Positions 23,660-32,365 of a DNA stretch of 37,294 nucleotides are shown here, in pieces. Source of the stretch: Bacteroidales bacterium (lineage in GTDB: Bacteria; Bacteroidota; Bacteroidia; Bacteroidales; UBA932); NCBI GenBank assembly GCA_016295455.1, contig JAEDLE010000017.1, forward strand, positions 1-37,294, given 5' to 3'. A program made the position numbers and the translations under genes. The notes under the pieces were generated by a model that ran no database searches, was not told the origin of the DNA, and saw only the letters and a program-made list of their open reading frames with translations. How positions within the stretch are numbered: position 1 is the stretch's first letter; each line of letters opens with the position of its first letter.

Positions 23660-24427
23660 ATGCGCTTCAAGATACTGTTAAGCTATGACGGTTCGGCTTT
23701 CTGCGGATGGCAGGTGCAGCCGAACGCGGAATCGGTCCAGGGAACCCTGCAGAAGGCCCTCTCCATCCTGACGGGGGGAGATGTGACCGTTACGGGGGCC
23801 GGAAGGACCGACACGGCTGTAAACGCCATCGGATACTGTGCCCATTTCGACACGGATGACAGCCTTGAGGCGGATTGGCTGTGCTACAAATTGAATGCCA
23901 TCCTGCCCTCCACCATATGCGTACACGGGGTGGAGGCGGTCGCGGAGGATTTCCACGCCCGTTTCGATGCCGTCTCCCGGAGCTATATGTATTTCGTACA
24001 CAGGGTGAAAGACCCGTTCATGGAGGCCAGGTCGTACCGTTGCCCCTATCCGCTGGACGTGGATGCGATGAACCGGGCCGCGGAGAAACTGCTCGGCACC
24101 CGCGACTTCAGCTGTTTCGAAAAGACCGGAGGCAACAACAGGACCTCCATATGCACTGTGACTCATGCCCGATGGGAGACCTACGCCCCCGACCACGTCA
24201 GGATGATGGGCTTCGACGCGCCGGAGGGCAGCTATCTGGTCTTCAGGATAAGCGCCGACCGTTTTCTCAGGAATATGGTGAGGGCCGTCACCGGAACCCT
24301 CATCGACATAGGCAGGGGCAGGCGCCCGGTGGAATGGATGGACGCCGTGCTGGCCTCCCGCGACCGCTGCGCGGCAGGGGAATCCGTGCCCGGACACGCG
24401 CTGTTCCTGACGGAAGTCCGGTACTGA
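23660..24427 (+). CDS. truA: tRNA pseudouridine(38-40) synthase
   Basis: A 255-residue enzyme modifying U38-U40 in tRNA anticodon arms. Residues 46-56 read VTGAGRTDTAV, in which Asp51 is the catalytic aspartate. The pattern FHARFDAVSRSYMY and the C-terminal FLRNMVRAVTGTLI motif are canonical. I start it at the ATG 23660; a TTG four codons upstream is in frame, but it lies nearer the promoter and is less likely. It is transcribed divergently from the Bat operon. Confidence 0.95.
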   Translation: MRFKILLSYDGSAFCGWQVQPNAESVQGTLQKALSILTGGDVTVTGAGRTDTAVNAIGYCAHFDTDDSLEADWLCYKLNAILPSTICVHGVEAVAEDFHARFDAVSRSYMYFVHRVKDPFMEARSYRCPYPLDVDAMNRAAEKLLGTRDFSCFEKTGGNNRTSICTVTHARWETYAPDHVRMMGFDAPEGSYLVFRISADRFLRNMVRAVTGTLIDIGRGRRPVEWMDAVLASRDRCAAGESVPGHALFLTEVRY

Positions 24428-24478
24428 CCTGACTCTCTTCCGGTGGTCTTCCCCCGTACACCCCGTTTTCCGGCGGCA

Positions 24479-24497
24479 GGATATGCAAATCATATCC
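24479..24497. promoter_or_regulatory. inverted repeat upstream of the exbB promoter
   Basis: GGATATG (24479-24485) and CATATCC (24491-24497) form a perfect 7-bp inverted repeat around CAAAT, followed directly by the palindrome CCTGCAGG (24498-24505). It lies just upstream of the predicted -33 box of the exbB operon and lacks a T run, so an operator is a better guess than a terminator. The rest of the 172-base truA-exbB spacer holds the promoter and leader only. Confidence 0.4.
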
Positions 24498-24507
24498 CCT
24501 GCAGGCT

Positions 24508-24536
24508 GTTGCATCCGAAAAAATTGATTAAATTTG
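24508..24536 (+). promoter_or_regulatory. promoter of the exbB-exbD-tonB operon
   Basis: GTTG (24508-24511), 17 bases, then TAAATTTG (24529-24536), a perfect -7 box. The predicted transcript has a leader of about 60 bases before the ATG at 24600. Confidence 0.65.
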
Positions 24537-24599
24537 CAGGTTGACGGCACGATATGTGCCCATAACCGACAAACGGAGAAACAAACAACAGTCACAGAT

Positions 24600-25340
24600 A
24601 TGTTATTCAATCTCTTGCAGGCAGACAGCCTGATCGCCGCAGCAGATGTGGCAGAAGCAATGAACACGGTCGCCGATACGGTGGCGGCAGCTCCCCAGCA
24701 GCAGGAAATGTCATATTCCCTCATCAGCATGGCTGCCAAGGGCGGTTTCCTGATGATAGTGCTGCTCGTGCTGTCAGTCATCGCCATATACCTTTTCGGA
24801 AAGAAGTGGTGGATGATACATCAGGCGGGAAAGATAGACAGGCACTTCATGGATGACATCAGGGATTATATCCACGAGGGCAAGCTCAAGTCAGCAGTGA
24901 CCCTCTGTACGAAGTACAACTCGCCTGTGGCGCGTCTGGTGCAGAAGGGCATCGAGAGGATAGGACGTCCGCTGAGCGACATCCAGACGGCGGTGGAGAA
25001 CGTGGGCAATGCCGAGGTGGCAAGGCTCGAGAAGGGTCTCCCGATACTCGCGACCATAGCCGGAGGCGCACCGATGATCGGATTCCTCGGAACCGTGCTC
25101 GGTATGGTGCAGGCCTTCTTCAACATGTCCCAGGCGGGCAACAACATCGACATCACCCTGCTTTCCAGCGGCATATACACAGCGATGATAACGACCGTGG
25201 GCGGCCTCATCGTAGGCATCATCGCTTATTTCGGATACAACTACCTGAGTTCCAACATCTCTGACCTCGTGTTCAAGATGGAGAGCGCGACCATAGACTT
25301 CATGGACCTCCTCCACGAACCGGCGGAAAAAGCAGAATAG
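24600..25340 (+). CDS. exbB: ExbB/TolQ/MotA-family proton channel
   Basis: 246 residues with three TM segments: about 47-66, 148-170 (including ATIAGGAPMIGFLGTVLGM) and 190-215 (IYTAMITTVGGLIVGIIAYFG). These are the family channel motifs. With ExbD it would form the inner-membrane proton channel that energises a TonB-type protein. The start at MLFNLLQADS was chosen because the 22 codons upstream overlap the -7 box and predicted start site. ExbD follows after 3 bases. Confidence 0.92.
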   Translation: MLFNLLQADSLIAAADVAEAMNTVADTVAAAPQQQEMSYSLISMAAKGGFLMIVLLVLSVIAIYLFGKKWWMIHQAGKIDRHFMDDIRDYIHEGKLKSAVTLCTKYNSPVARLVQKGIERIGRPLSDIQTAVENVGNAEVARLEKGLPILATIAGGAPMIGFLGTVLGMVQAFFNMSQAGNNIDITLLSSGIYTAMITTVGGLIVGIIAYFGYNYLSSNISDLVFKMESATIDFMDLLHEPAEKAE

Positions 25341-25343
25341 CCT

Positions 25344-25754
25344 ATGGCATTGAAGAGACACACGAAGGTAATGTCGGAGATGGGGATGTCTTCAATGACC
25401 GACCTCGTCTTCCTGCTGCTGATCTTCTTCCTCATCACTTCGACGCTCGTCAACCCGAACGCCCTGAAGCTGCTGCTCCCCAAGAGCACGGGCCAGGTCT
25501 CAGCGAAGGCTACGGTCAGCGTTTCCGTGAAGGACTGGAACGACGGGACATATACCTACCATTTGAACGGTTCCGAGCAGTGGGTGCCGTTCGGACAGGT
25601 CGAGGATGAACTCGTGGAACTCCTCCAGACGGAAGAGGACCCGACCTTCTCGATATATGCCGACGAGAGCGTACCGGTGAAGGAAATCGTCGCGCTGATG
25701 AACATCGCAAAGAGAAACCACTACAAGGTGATACTCGCAACCCAGGCGGAATAG
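25344..25754 (+). CDS. exbD: ExbD/TolR-family biopolymer transport protein
   Basis: 136 residues. A short cytoplasmic tail precedes one TM helix (about 18-36, MTDLVFLLLIFFLITSTLV) with the essential membrane aspartate at residue 20. A periplasmic domain follows. It has the expected size and sits between exbB and the TonB-like gene with gaps of 3 and 4 bases. Confidence 0.93.
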   Translation: MALKRHTKVMSEMGMSSMTDLVFLLLIFFLITSTLVNPNALKLLLPKSTGQVSAKATVSVSVKDWNDGTYTYHLNGSEQWVPFGQVEDELVELLQTEEDPTFSIYADESVPVKEIVALMNIAKRNHYKVILATQAE

Positions 25755-25758
25755 ACCG

Positions 25759-26541
25759 ATGAAAGACTACAGACAGGACAGGAAGATACAGGAACGGACC
25801 GGCACCATACTCGGCGCAGGCCTTGCAGCCGGTGTGCATCTTGCCGTGCTGTTGCTGGGCGTCTTCACCGGCATGAAGTACATCTATCCACCGCCGCAGG
25901 AGCAGAGCATACTCCTGGATTTCACCGTCGAGGAGGAGGAAAGGCCGGTGGAAACCATCCGTGGCCGCCAGCCTCAGGCTGAACAGGTGGACAGGAGCAG
26001 GCGCGTGGAACTGGTCCAGGCGTCCCAGGCCCAGGTCAAGGGCAGCAAGGCCAACGAAGCGGCGGAGGCAGTGAATGATGACTATGGCGACGTGGACCGC
26101 TACGAGGCCCCGCGCGAGCAGCCTGTCGACCGGAGAGCCCTCTTCTCGGCTGCCGACAACAAGGCGGCGAAGGACACGCTCGCGGCCCAGACCGCAGCCA
26201 AGGTGAGCGACGCCCTGAAGGCAGGACACGCGTCCGGAAACACGCGCAGCGGCGCGGAATACGGCGAACCGAATGCCAGGGTAAAGGGCAGGTCCACCGT
26301 CGGAGTGCTGCCCAAGCCACGCTACAACGTGCAGGAATCCGGAGTCGTGGTCGTGAGGATCATAGTCAACCAGCACGGGGAGGTGACCAAGGCCCAGGCG
26401 GGCGTCGAGGGCACCACCGTGCACAGCAGCGAACTGCTCCAGGCGGCGAGGAACGCGGCGATGGAGTCCCATTTCAACCAGGATATCAATGCTCCTGCAG
26501 TACAGGAAGGCACGATAACATACAGATTCAACCTGCGGTAG
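25759..26541 (+). CDS. TonB-family energy transducer
   Basis: 260 residues: a basic cytoplasmic tail, one TM helix (about 18-38, GTILGAGLAAGVHLAVLLLGV) with the His seen in TonB anchors, and a PPPQEQ turn. A long charged, Gln/Ala-rich periplasmic spacer follows (about 55-175). The C-terminal domain of about 75 residues resembles TonB (VVVVRIIVNQHGEVTKAQ, then TITYRFNLR). The linker is Glu/Arg/Ala-rich rather than Pro-Lys-rich, so TolA- or TonB-like function cannot be separated by sequence. It completes the exbB-exbD operon. Confidence 0.85.
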   Translation: MKDYRQDRKIQERTGTILGAGLAAGVHLAVLLLGVFTGMKYIYPPPQEQSILLDFTVEEEERPVETIRGRQPQAEQVDRSRRVELVQASQAQVKGSKANEAAEAVNDDYGDVDRYEAPREQPVDRRALFSAADNKAAKDTLAAQTAAKVSDALKAGHASGNTRSGAEYGEPNARVKGRSTVGVLPKPRYNVQESGVVVVRIIVNQHGEVTKAQAGVEGTTVHSSELLQAARNAAMESHFNQDINAPAVQEGTITYRFNLR

Positions 26542-26602
26542 AGCCGCAGGACCGAACCCAATAAACAACACAACTTAAACCCGCCCGTGAGGGCAAATCA
26601 TT

Positions 26603-28105
26603 ATGGAAGAGAAAAACAAAGGCGGTTACACCGCAGAAGGAAGGAAGTTAAGGCCGAGAAGGCCTAGGATTTCCGAAGGAGGACACAGGGTGTCCGAGCA
26701 CCAGGGACAGGAAAGGTCCGCGGGCTCCGATTACTCCGAGAGGAGAAGTTACGGAAGTTCAGAGAGAAGGAGCTATTCAAGCTCAGACAGAAGAAGTTAC
26801 GGCAGCTCCGAAAGAAGGGGCTACGGCGACAGGCCGGACAGGAGAAGTTACGGCGCCTCAGACAGGAGGGATGACAGGCCGGCATACGGAGAGCGCAGGA
26901 GCTCATCCTACGGAGAGCGCAGGCCATACCGTCAGGAAGGAGGCTACGGACAGAACCGCCAGGAAAGGGGCGGCGAAAGGAGATTCTCTTCAGAGGGAAG
27001 GCCGGAGCGCAGGAGCTACGGCTCATCAGAAGGCAGACGTTTCAGTTCTGAGGGCAGGAGCTACAACCAGGAAGGCAGAAGCTACGGTTCCGGTGAGGGA
27101 AGAAGCGAGCAGAGGAGAAGTTACGGCTCAGGAGAAAGGAGGAGCTACGGTTCTTCCGACTGGAAGCCGGGTTTCGCGAAGAGGAACGACAGGGGCGGTT
27201 TCCGTCAGGACAGGAGGGCCGGAGGAAAGCCTGGCTTCGGTCAGGGCAGGCGCCAGGGTTTCGGAAAGAAGAAGAATCCGTACAGCTTTGACGAGGAGAA
27301 TACGGGAATAAACGAGATGATAAGCCGCAAGCCTCAGGTTTCCGAGATGCAGTACTCCGACAACGATTTCGCTGCACCTGCATTCAAGGAGGAGGTACGT
27401 CTGAACAAGTACATCGCAAATTCCGGCGTATGCTCACGCCGCGAGGCTGACCAGATGATACAGGCGGGCGTGGTGACCGTGAACGGTGAGGTCGTGACCG
27501 AACTCGGAACCAAGGTCAACGTGCTCAAGGACGAAATCAAGTTCAACGGCGAGACCCTCAAGGGCGAGGAGAAGGTGTACATCGTGATGAACAAGCCGAA
27601 GGGCTATGTCACCACCGCCAGCGACCCTCACGCCGAGAGGACAGTGATGGACCTGCTCAAGGACTGCCATTACAGGGTATTCCCTGTCGGAAGGCTGGAC
27701 AAGAACACCACCGGTGTGCTGATGTTCACCAACGACGGCGAAATCGCCGAGAAACTGACCCATCCTTCATATGACAAGAAGAAGATATACCAGGTGATAC
27801 TCGACCGTCCTGTCAGCCAGGAGCACTTCGACAGCATACTCTCGGGCATAACCCTGGGCGACGGCGAAATCAAGGCCGACGAACTGGAATACATCGACGC
27901 CGAGGACCACAAGAAGATAGGCATCGAGATACACTCGGGCAAGAACCGCATAGTCAGGAGGATCTTCGAATCCCTCGGATATGATGTCAAGGCTCTTGAC
28001 AGGGTTTATTTCGCAGGTCTCACCAAGAAGGGCCTGAAGAAGGGAGAATGGAGGTATCTCTCCGAGGGTGAGGCGAATGTCCTGAAAATGGGCGCATACG
28101 TCTAG
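26603..28105 (+). CDS. RluB/RsuA-family pseudouridine synthase with long N-terminal tail
   Basis: 500 residues, about twice the family norm. Residues 1-230 are a disordered tail built from repeats close to RRSYGSSE, rich in Arg, Ser, Gly and Tyr. Residues about 262-310 are an S4 RNA-binding domain (VRLNKYIANSGVCSRREAD). The catalytic domain follows, with GRLDKNTTGVL and catalytic Asp366, then KKIYQVIL and the C-terminal GKNRIVRRIFESLGYDV motif. Probably it modifies 23S rRNA; the family has rRNA specificity, and the exact site is not predictable here. It lies 61 bases after the TonB-like gene and may share that transcript. The era ATG follows 6 bases after its stop. Confidence 0.92.
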   Translation: MEEKNKGGYTAEGRKLRPRRPRISEGGHRVSEHQGQERSAGSDYSERRSYGSSERRSYSSSDRRSYGSSERRGYGDRPDRRSYGASDRRDDRPAYGERRSSSYGERRPYRQEGGYGQNRQERGGERRFSSEGRPERRSYGSSEGRRFSSEGRSYNQEGRSYGSGEGRSEQRRSYGSGERRSYGSSDWKPGFAKRNDRGGFRQDRRAGGKPGFGQGRRQGFGKKKNPYSFDEENTGINEMISRKPQVSEMQYSDNDFAAPAFKEEVRLNKYIANSGVCSRREADQMIQAGVVTVNGEVVTELGTKVNVLKDEIKFNGETLKGEEKVYIVMNKPKGYVTTASDPHAERTVMDLLKDCHYRVFPVGRLDKNTTGVLMFTNDGEIAEKLTHPSYDKKKIYQVILDRPVSQEHFDSILSGITLGDGEIKADELEYIDAEDHKKIGIEIHSGKNRIVRRIFESLGYDVKALDRVYFAGLTKKGLKKGEWRYLSEGEANVLKMGAYV

Positions 28106-28111
28106 TCCCTT

Positions 28112-29008
28112 ATGAGTGAGACAGCAAACAGGCACAGAGCGGGATTTGTCAACATCATCGGGAATCCGAATGTCGGCAAATCCACTCTTATGAACGCCCT
28201 GGTGGGCGAGAAGCTCTGCATAGTCACGGCCAAGGCCCAGACCACGCGGCACCGCATAATGGGCATAGTCAACGGCGAGGACTGGCAGATAGTCTATTCC
28301 GACACCCCGGGCATACTGAAGCCAAACTACAGGCTCCAGCAGAATATGATGAACTTCGTCGACACCGCCATCGGAGACGCTGACGTGATACTCTACGTCA
28401 CCGACACCGTGGAGAAGGGGGACAAGAACAGCGAGTACATAGAGAAGCTGAGGAAGCTGGACTGCCCGGTCATCGTGGCTGTCAACAAGATAGACATCAG
28501 TGACCAGAAGAAGGTCGTGGAACTGATGGGCTGGTGGCAGGAACAGCTGCCGAAGGCACAGGTATTCCCGGTTTCGGCCAGGGAGAAGTTCAACCTCGAG
28601 AGCATTTTCGACGCAGTCCTGGAGAAGATACCTTACGCTCCGGCTTGGTTCGACAAGGACGCATTCACAGACAGGAACCTCCGCTTCTTCGCCTCAGAGA
28701 TAATCAGGGAGAAGATACTCCTCAACTACGACCAGGAGATACCATATTCCTGCGAAGTGGTGGTGGAGGCTTTCAAGGAGGGAGAGCAGCGCTATGAAAT
28801 CAGCGCTGTGATATATGTGATGAGGGATTCCCAGAAGGGCATACTCATCGGAAAGGGGGGCTCGGCCCTCAAGAAGCTCGGGACCGAAGCAAGGCTCGAG
28901 ATGGAAGAGTTCTTCCAGAAGAAGGTTTACCTCAGCCTCTACGTGAAGGTGGACCAGGACTGGAGGACCAGCCGCAGGGAGCTCCGCAAGTTCGGATACG
29001 AGGACTAG
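28112..29008 (+). CDS. era: GTPase Era
   Basis: 298 residues. G1 is GNPNVGKS (17-24), G3 is DTPGI, G4 is NKID, and a C-terminal KH domain contains the GKGGSALKKLG loop. Era binds 16S rRNA near its 3' end and assists 30S assembly. Length is typical. It follows the pseudouridine synthase gene by 6 bases, fitting a ribosome-maturation transcript. Confidence 0.97.
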   Translation: MSETANRHRAGFVNIIGNPNVGKSTLMNALVGEKLCIVTAKAQTTRHRIMGIVNGEDWQIVYSDTPGILKPNYRLQQNMMNFVDTAIGDADVILYVTDTVEKGDKNSEYIEKLRKLDCPVIVAVNKIDISDQKKVVELMGWWQEQLPKAQVFPVSAREKFNLESIFDAVLEKIPYAPAWFDKDAFTDRNLRFFASEIIREKILLNYDQEIPYSCEVVVEAFKEGEQRYEISAVIYVMRDSQKGILIGKGGSALKKLGTEARLEMEEFFQKKVYLSLYVKVDQDWRTSRRELRKFGYED

Positions 29009-29016
29009 GGAGGACG

Positions 29017-29043
29017 TGGCCATATTCAGTTGGCCATATTCAG
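29017..29043. repeat. short tandem duplication before parC
   Basis: The 13-base word TGGCCATATTCAG occurs at 29017-29029 and again at 29031-29043, a 14-base period. It lies in the 80-base era-parC spacer and is probably a recent small duplication. No promoter box is obvious in this spacer. Confidence 0.9.
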
Positions 29044-29088
29044 ATGACACATTGATTGACAACCGCTACAGCAACAGGAGAATCACAT

Positions 29089-31815
29089 ATGAGCGAAGAC
29101 AGGGAAGACATCCGGCTGCCGGATGAAGAAGGAATCGAGGCCCCGGTGGACGAGGCCAAGGCTGCCCCTTCAGGCAAGTACGACAAGCTTCTGGGAGAGC
29201 ACAGCAGCAAGTTCAAGCTCTCCGGCATGTTCAAGGACTGGTTCCTTGACTATTCTTCGTACGTGATCCTGCAGAGGGCGGTGCCGCATATCGTGGACGG
29301 CCTCAAACCCGTGCAGAGGCGTGTGCTTCACGCGATGTACAGGATGGACGACGGCAGTTTCACCAAGGTCGCGAACATAGTCGGCCAGGCGATGCAGTTC
29401 CACCCGCACGGAGACCAGTCCATACTGGGAGCCCTCGTCCAGCTCGGCCAGAAGGGCTTTGCCGTGGAATGCCAGGGAAACTGGGGTAACATACTCACCG
29501 GCGACAGCAACGCGGCTCCGAGGTACATCGAGGCCAGGTTGAGCAAGTTCGCCAAGGAAGTCATTTTCGACCCCAAGGTCACCAGCTGGATGACCTCGTA
29601 TGACGGAAGGAACCAGGAGCCTGTGGAGCTTCCGGTCCGCTTCCCTCTCCTGCTCGCCCAGGGCACCGAGGGCATCGCTGTCGGTATGGCTTCGAAGATA
29701 CTCCCTCACAACTTCAACGAGCTGATAGACGCGTCCATAGCCATACTCAAGGGCGAGGAGTACGAAATCTATCCGGACTTCCCTACCGGCGGTTCGATAG
29801 ACTGCTCAAAGTATATGCAGGGCCGCAGGGGCGGTATCCTCAAGGTGCGCGCGAAGCTGGAGAAGCTCGACAAGAGCACCATCGCCATCACCGAACTGCC
29901 TTACGGCAAGACCACCCACGCCCTCATCGACTCGATACTCAAGGCAAGGGACAAGGGCAAGATAAAGATCAGGAAGATAGAGGACATGACCACTGAAAAG
30001 GTGGACATAGTCATACATCTCCCGGGCGACGTCTCCCCGGACAAGACCATAGACGCGCTCTACGCCTTCACGGACTGCGAGACCACCATCGCCCCGAACG
30101 CCTGCGTCATCAAGGACAACAAGCCGCAGTTCCTCTCGGTCAATGAGATACTTGAATATGACACCGTGCATACCAGGTCGATTCTTGGCCGGCAGCTGGA
30201 GATAAGGCTCGCCGAGCTCGAGAACGAGTGGCACTATGACTCCCTCGAGAAGATATTCTTCGAGAACAAGGTCTACAAGATACTCGAGCAGGACCAGAAG
30301 ACCTGGGAAATCCAGCTTGAGGAAGTGTTCGGCAGGATGAAGGATTTCCAGCATCTGCTGAATAGGGAAATCGTGATGGACGACATACTCAAGCTCGTGG
30401 AGAAGCCTGTGCGCAAGATCTCCAAGTTCGACACCAGGCAGCTTGACGAGAAGATACGTTCCATCGAGGAGCAGATGGAGAAGGTAAGGTACAACCTGGA
30501 GAACCTGACCGCATACACCATCGACTGGTTCCGTTCCCTGAAGAAGAAATACGGCAAGGATTTCCCGCGCAACACCGAGATCACCAGCTTCGAGACCATC
30601 ACCGCCACCAAGGTGGTGAACAACAACGCCAAGCTGTACGCCAACTACGAGGCCGGCTTCGTCGGAATGGGCCTGAAGAAGGACGACAACGGAGTCCTGG
30701 TGGGCGAATGCTCCGACCTGTCCGAAATCATAGTCATAGGCAGGAACGGCAAGTACAGGGTGTCCAAGGTCAGCGACAAGGCCTTCTTCGGCAAGGACCT
30801 GCTCTACGTCGGAGTGTTCAACCGCAACGACGAAAGGACCATATACAATGTCATATACCGCGACGGCAAGGACAGCGTCTATTACGCGAAGCGTTTCGCC
30901 ATAACCTCGGTCACGAGGGACAAGGAATATGACATCACGCCGGGCAAGGAAGGCTCGGTGGTGATGTGGTTCTCCGCCAACCACAACGGCGAGGCGGAAG
31001 TGGTCAAGATCAACTTCAGGCCGAGGGCGAAGCTGAAGAAGAGCAGCATCGAATATGACTTCTCGGCCCTCGCGGTCAAGGGCAAGGCGTCAAGGGGCAA
31101 CCTCGTGACCCGCTTCCCTGTCCAGAAGATGATGCTCAAGACCAAGGGCGTGTCCACCATAGGCGGCAAGGACATATGGTATGACGCTGACGTCCAGAGG
31201 CTTAACGAGGACGGCAGGGGTCTGCACCTGGGAGAGTTCTGCGGGGACGAGAAGATACTCGCGGTCTTCAAGGACGGAAGCTACTACACCACCTCATACG
31301 ACCTGAGCAGCAGATATCAGGGCGAGATACTCAGCATTGGCAAGCTGGACGAGGAACTCACCTACACCGCCCTCTACTGGGACGCGGCAGCCAAGGCATT
31401 CTACATCAAGCGCTTCTCCTTCCCGCAGAGCGACAACACGCCGGTGAGGTTCATATCCGAGGCCAAGGGTTCATACCTCGTTGCAATATCCTCTGACAGG
31501 TGGCCTCAGGTGCATCTGGTATTCGGCGGAAAGAATGCCGGAAGGGAGCCTGAGAACATCGACGCGGAGGAGTTCATAGGAAAGAAGGGCATCAGCGCAA
31601 AGGGGAAGAAGTGCAGTCCGTACGAACTTGAGAGCGTAAGCTTCATCGAGCCTCTCCAGAAGGAAGAGGAACTTCCTGAGGAAGAAGAACTTGCAGAGGA
31701 AGAAATCTCCGACACCGACGCAGCGGGCGCAGGGGCTGTGCCTCAGGGTGTGGAGATAGAGCTTGGAGAGGACGATATCCCTGAAGATGAGGAACCTACA
31801 CTGTTTGACTTATGA
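29089..31815 (+). CDS. parC: DNA topoisomerase IV subunit A
   Basis: 908 residues. The breakage-reunion domain starts with DYSSYVILQRAVPHIVDGLK and has the catalytic tyrosine at residue 146 in AAPRYIEARL. Coiled-coil and gate regions follow, then a C-terminal beta-pinwheel (about 560-860) and an acidic tail of Glu/Asp (last 60 residues). The short N-terminus and the DYSSYVI form favour ParC over GyrA. The parE partner is not in this window. The ATG at 29089 is preferred over a TTG 11 codons earlier. The stop overlaps the aroK start as ATGA. Confidence 0.92.
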   Translation: MSEDREDIRLPDEEGIEAPVDEAKAAPSGKYDKLLGEHSSKFKLSGMFKDWFLDYSSYVILQRAVPHIVDGLKPVQRRVLHAMYRMDDGSFTKVANIVGQAMQFHPHGDQSILGALVQLGQKGFAVECQGNWGNILTGDSNAAPRYIEARLSKFAKEVIFDPKVTSWMTSYDGRNQEPVELPVRFPLLLAQGTEGIAVGMASKILPHNFNELIDASIAILKGEEYEIYPDFPTGGSIDCSKYMQGRRGGILKVRAKLEKLDKSTIAITELPYGKTTHALIDSILKARDKGKIKIRKIEDMTTEKVDIVIHLPGDVSPDKTIDALYAFTDCETTIAPNACVIKDNKPQFLSVNEILEYDTVHTRSILGRQLEIRLAELENEWHYDSLEKIFFENKVYKILEQDQKTWEIQLEEVFGRMKDFQHLLNREIVMDDILKLVEKPVRKISKFDTRQLDEKIRSIEEQMEKVRYNLENLTAYTIDWFRSLKKKYGKDFPRNTEITSFETITATKVVNNNAKLYANYEAGFVGMGLKKDDNGVLVGECSDLSEIIVIGRNGKYRVSKVSDKAFFGKDLLYVGVFNRNDERTIYNVIYRDGKDSVYYAKRFAITSVTRDKEYDITPGKEGSVVMWFSANHNGEAEVVKINFRPRAKLKKSSIEYDFSALAVKGKASRGNLVTRFPVQKMMLKTKGVSTIGGKDIWYDADVQRLNEDGRGLHLGEFCGDEKILAVFKDGSYYTTSYDLSSRYQGEILSIGKLDEELTYTALYWDAAAKAFYIKRFSFPQSDNTPVRFISEAKGSYLVAISSDRWPQVHLVFGGKNAGREPENIDAEEFIGKKGISAKGKKCSPYELESVSFIEPLQKEEELPEEEELAEEEISDTDAAGAGAVPQGVEIELGEDDIPEDEEPTLFDL

Positions 31816-32339
31816 TAATAGCACTTTCAGGTTTCATGGGCTGCGGGAAGAGCACCGCGGGCAGGATGCTCGCGGAGAGGCTTCCTGATTTCGACTTCAC
31901 GGACCTCGACGATTTCATCGAGGAGGATGCCGGAATGAGCATATCCCAAATCTTCGCCAACGGCGGGGAGAAGGCGTTCAGGGAAATCGAGTCCGATGCC
32001 CTGGAGTGCCTGCTGATGGTCAGTTCCGCAAGCGGCAGGGACATGATACTCGCCCTGGGAGGAGGCACGCTGACCAACAGGGACAATGCCGCGCTGGTCA
32101 GGGAGCACTGCGAGAATTTCTACCTGAAAGCGGAGCTGGACACACTCTGCGCAAATCTCGAGGGTGCATCCGCAGGACGGCCCATGCTCGGGGACGGAGA
32201 AGACCTGCGCACACGCATAGAGAGCCTGATGAAGAAGCGCGCTTCAGTCTATGAAAAAGCCGCCGACTACGTGATAGTCACAGACGGCAGGGCGATGGAC
32301 GAGATAGTCTCCGAAATAATCGGAAAAGCCGGACTCTAA
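31812..32339 (+). CDS. aroK: shikimate kinase
   Basis: 175 residues. It phosphorylates shikimate in the pathway to chorismate. The P-loop is GFMGCGKST (7-15), the shikimate-binding aspartate region is FTDLDDFIEE, and ALGGGTL and the lid segment with AGRPML follow. Standard size. Translationally coupled to parC by a 4-base overlap; aroE lies 4 kb downstream on the same strand. Confidence 0.96.
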   Translation: MIIALSGFMGCGKSTAGRMLAERLPDFDFTDLDDFIEEDAGMSISQIFANGGEKAFREIESDALECLLMVSSASGRDMILALGGGTLTNRDNAALVREHCENFYLKAELDTLCANLEGASAGRPMLGDGEDLRTRIESLMKKRASVYEKAADYVIVTDGRAMDEIVSEIIGKAGL

Positions 32340-32365
32340 GAGACTTACGCCCGGCGGCGGACCCT

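Noticed and set aside
29806..30984. A 392-codon frame antisense to parC
   Set aside because: Low-complexity Val/Leu/His-rich translation mirroring a well-supported gene; no promoter, no family motif.
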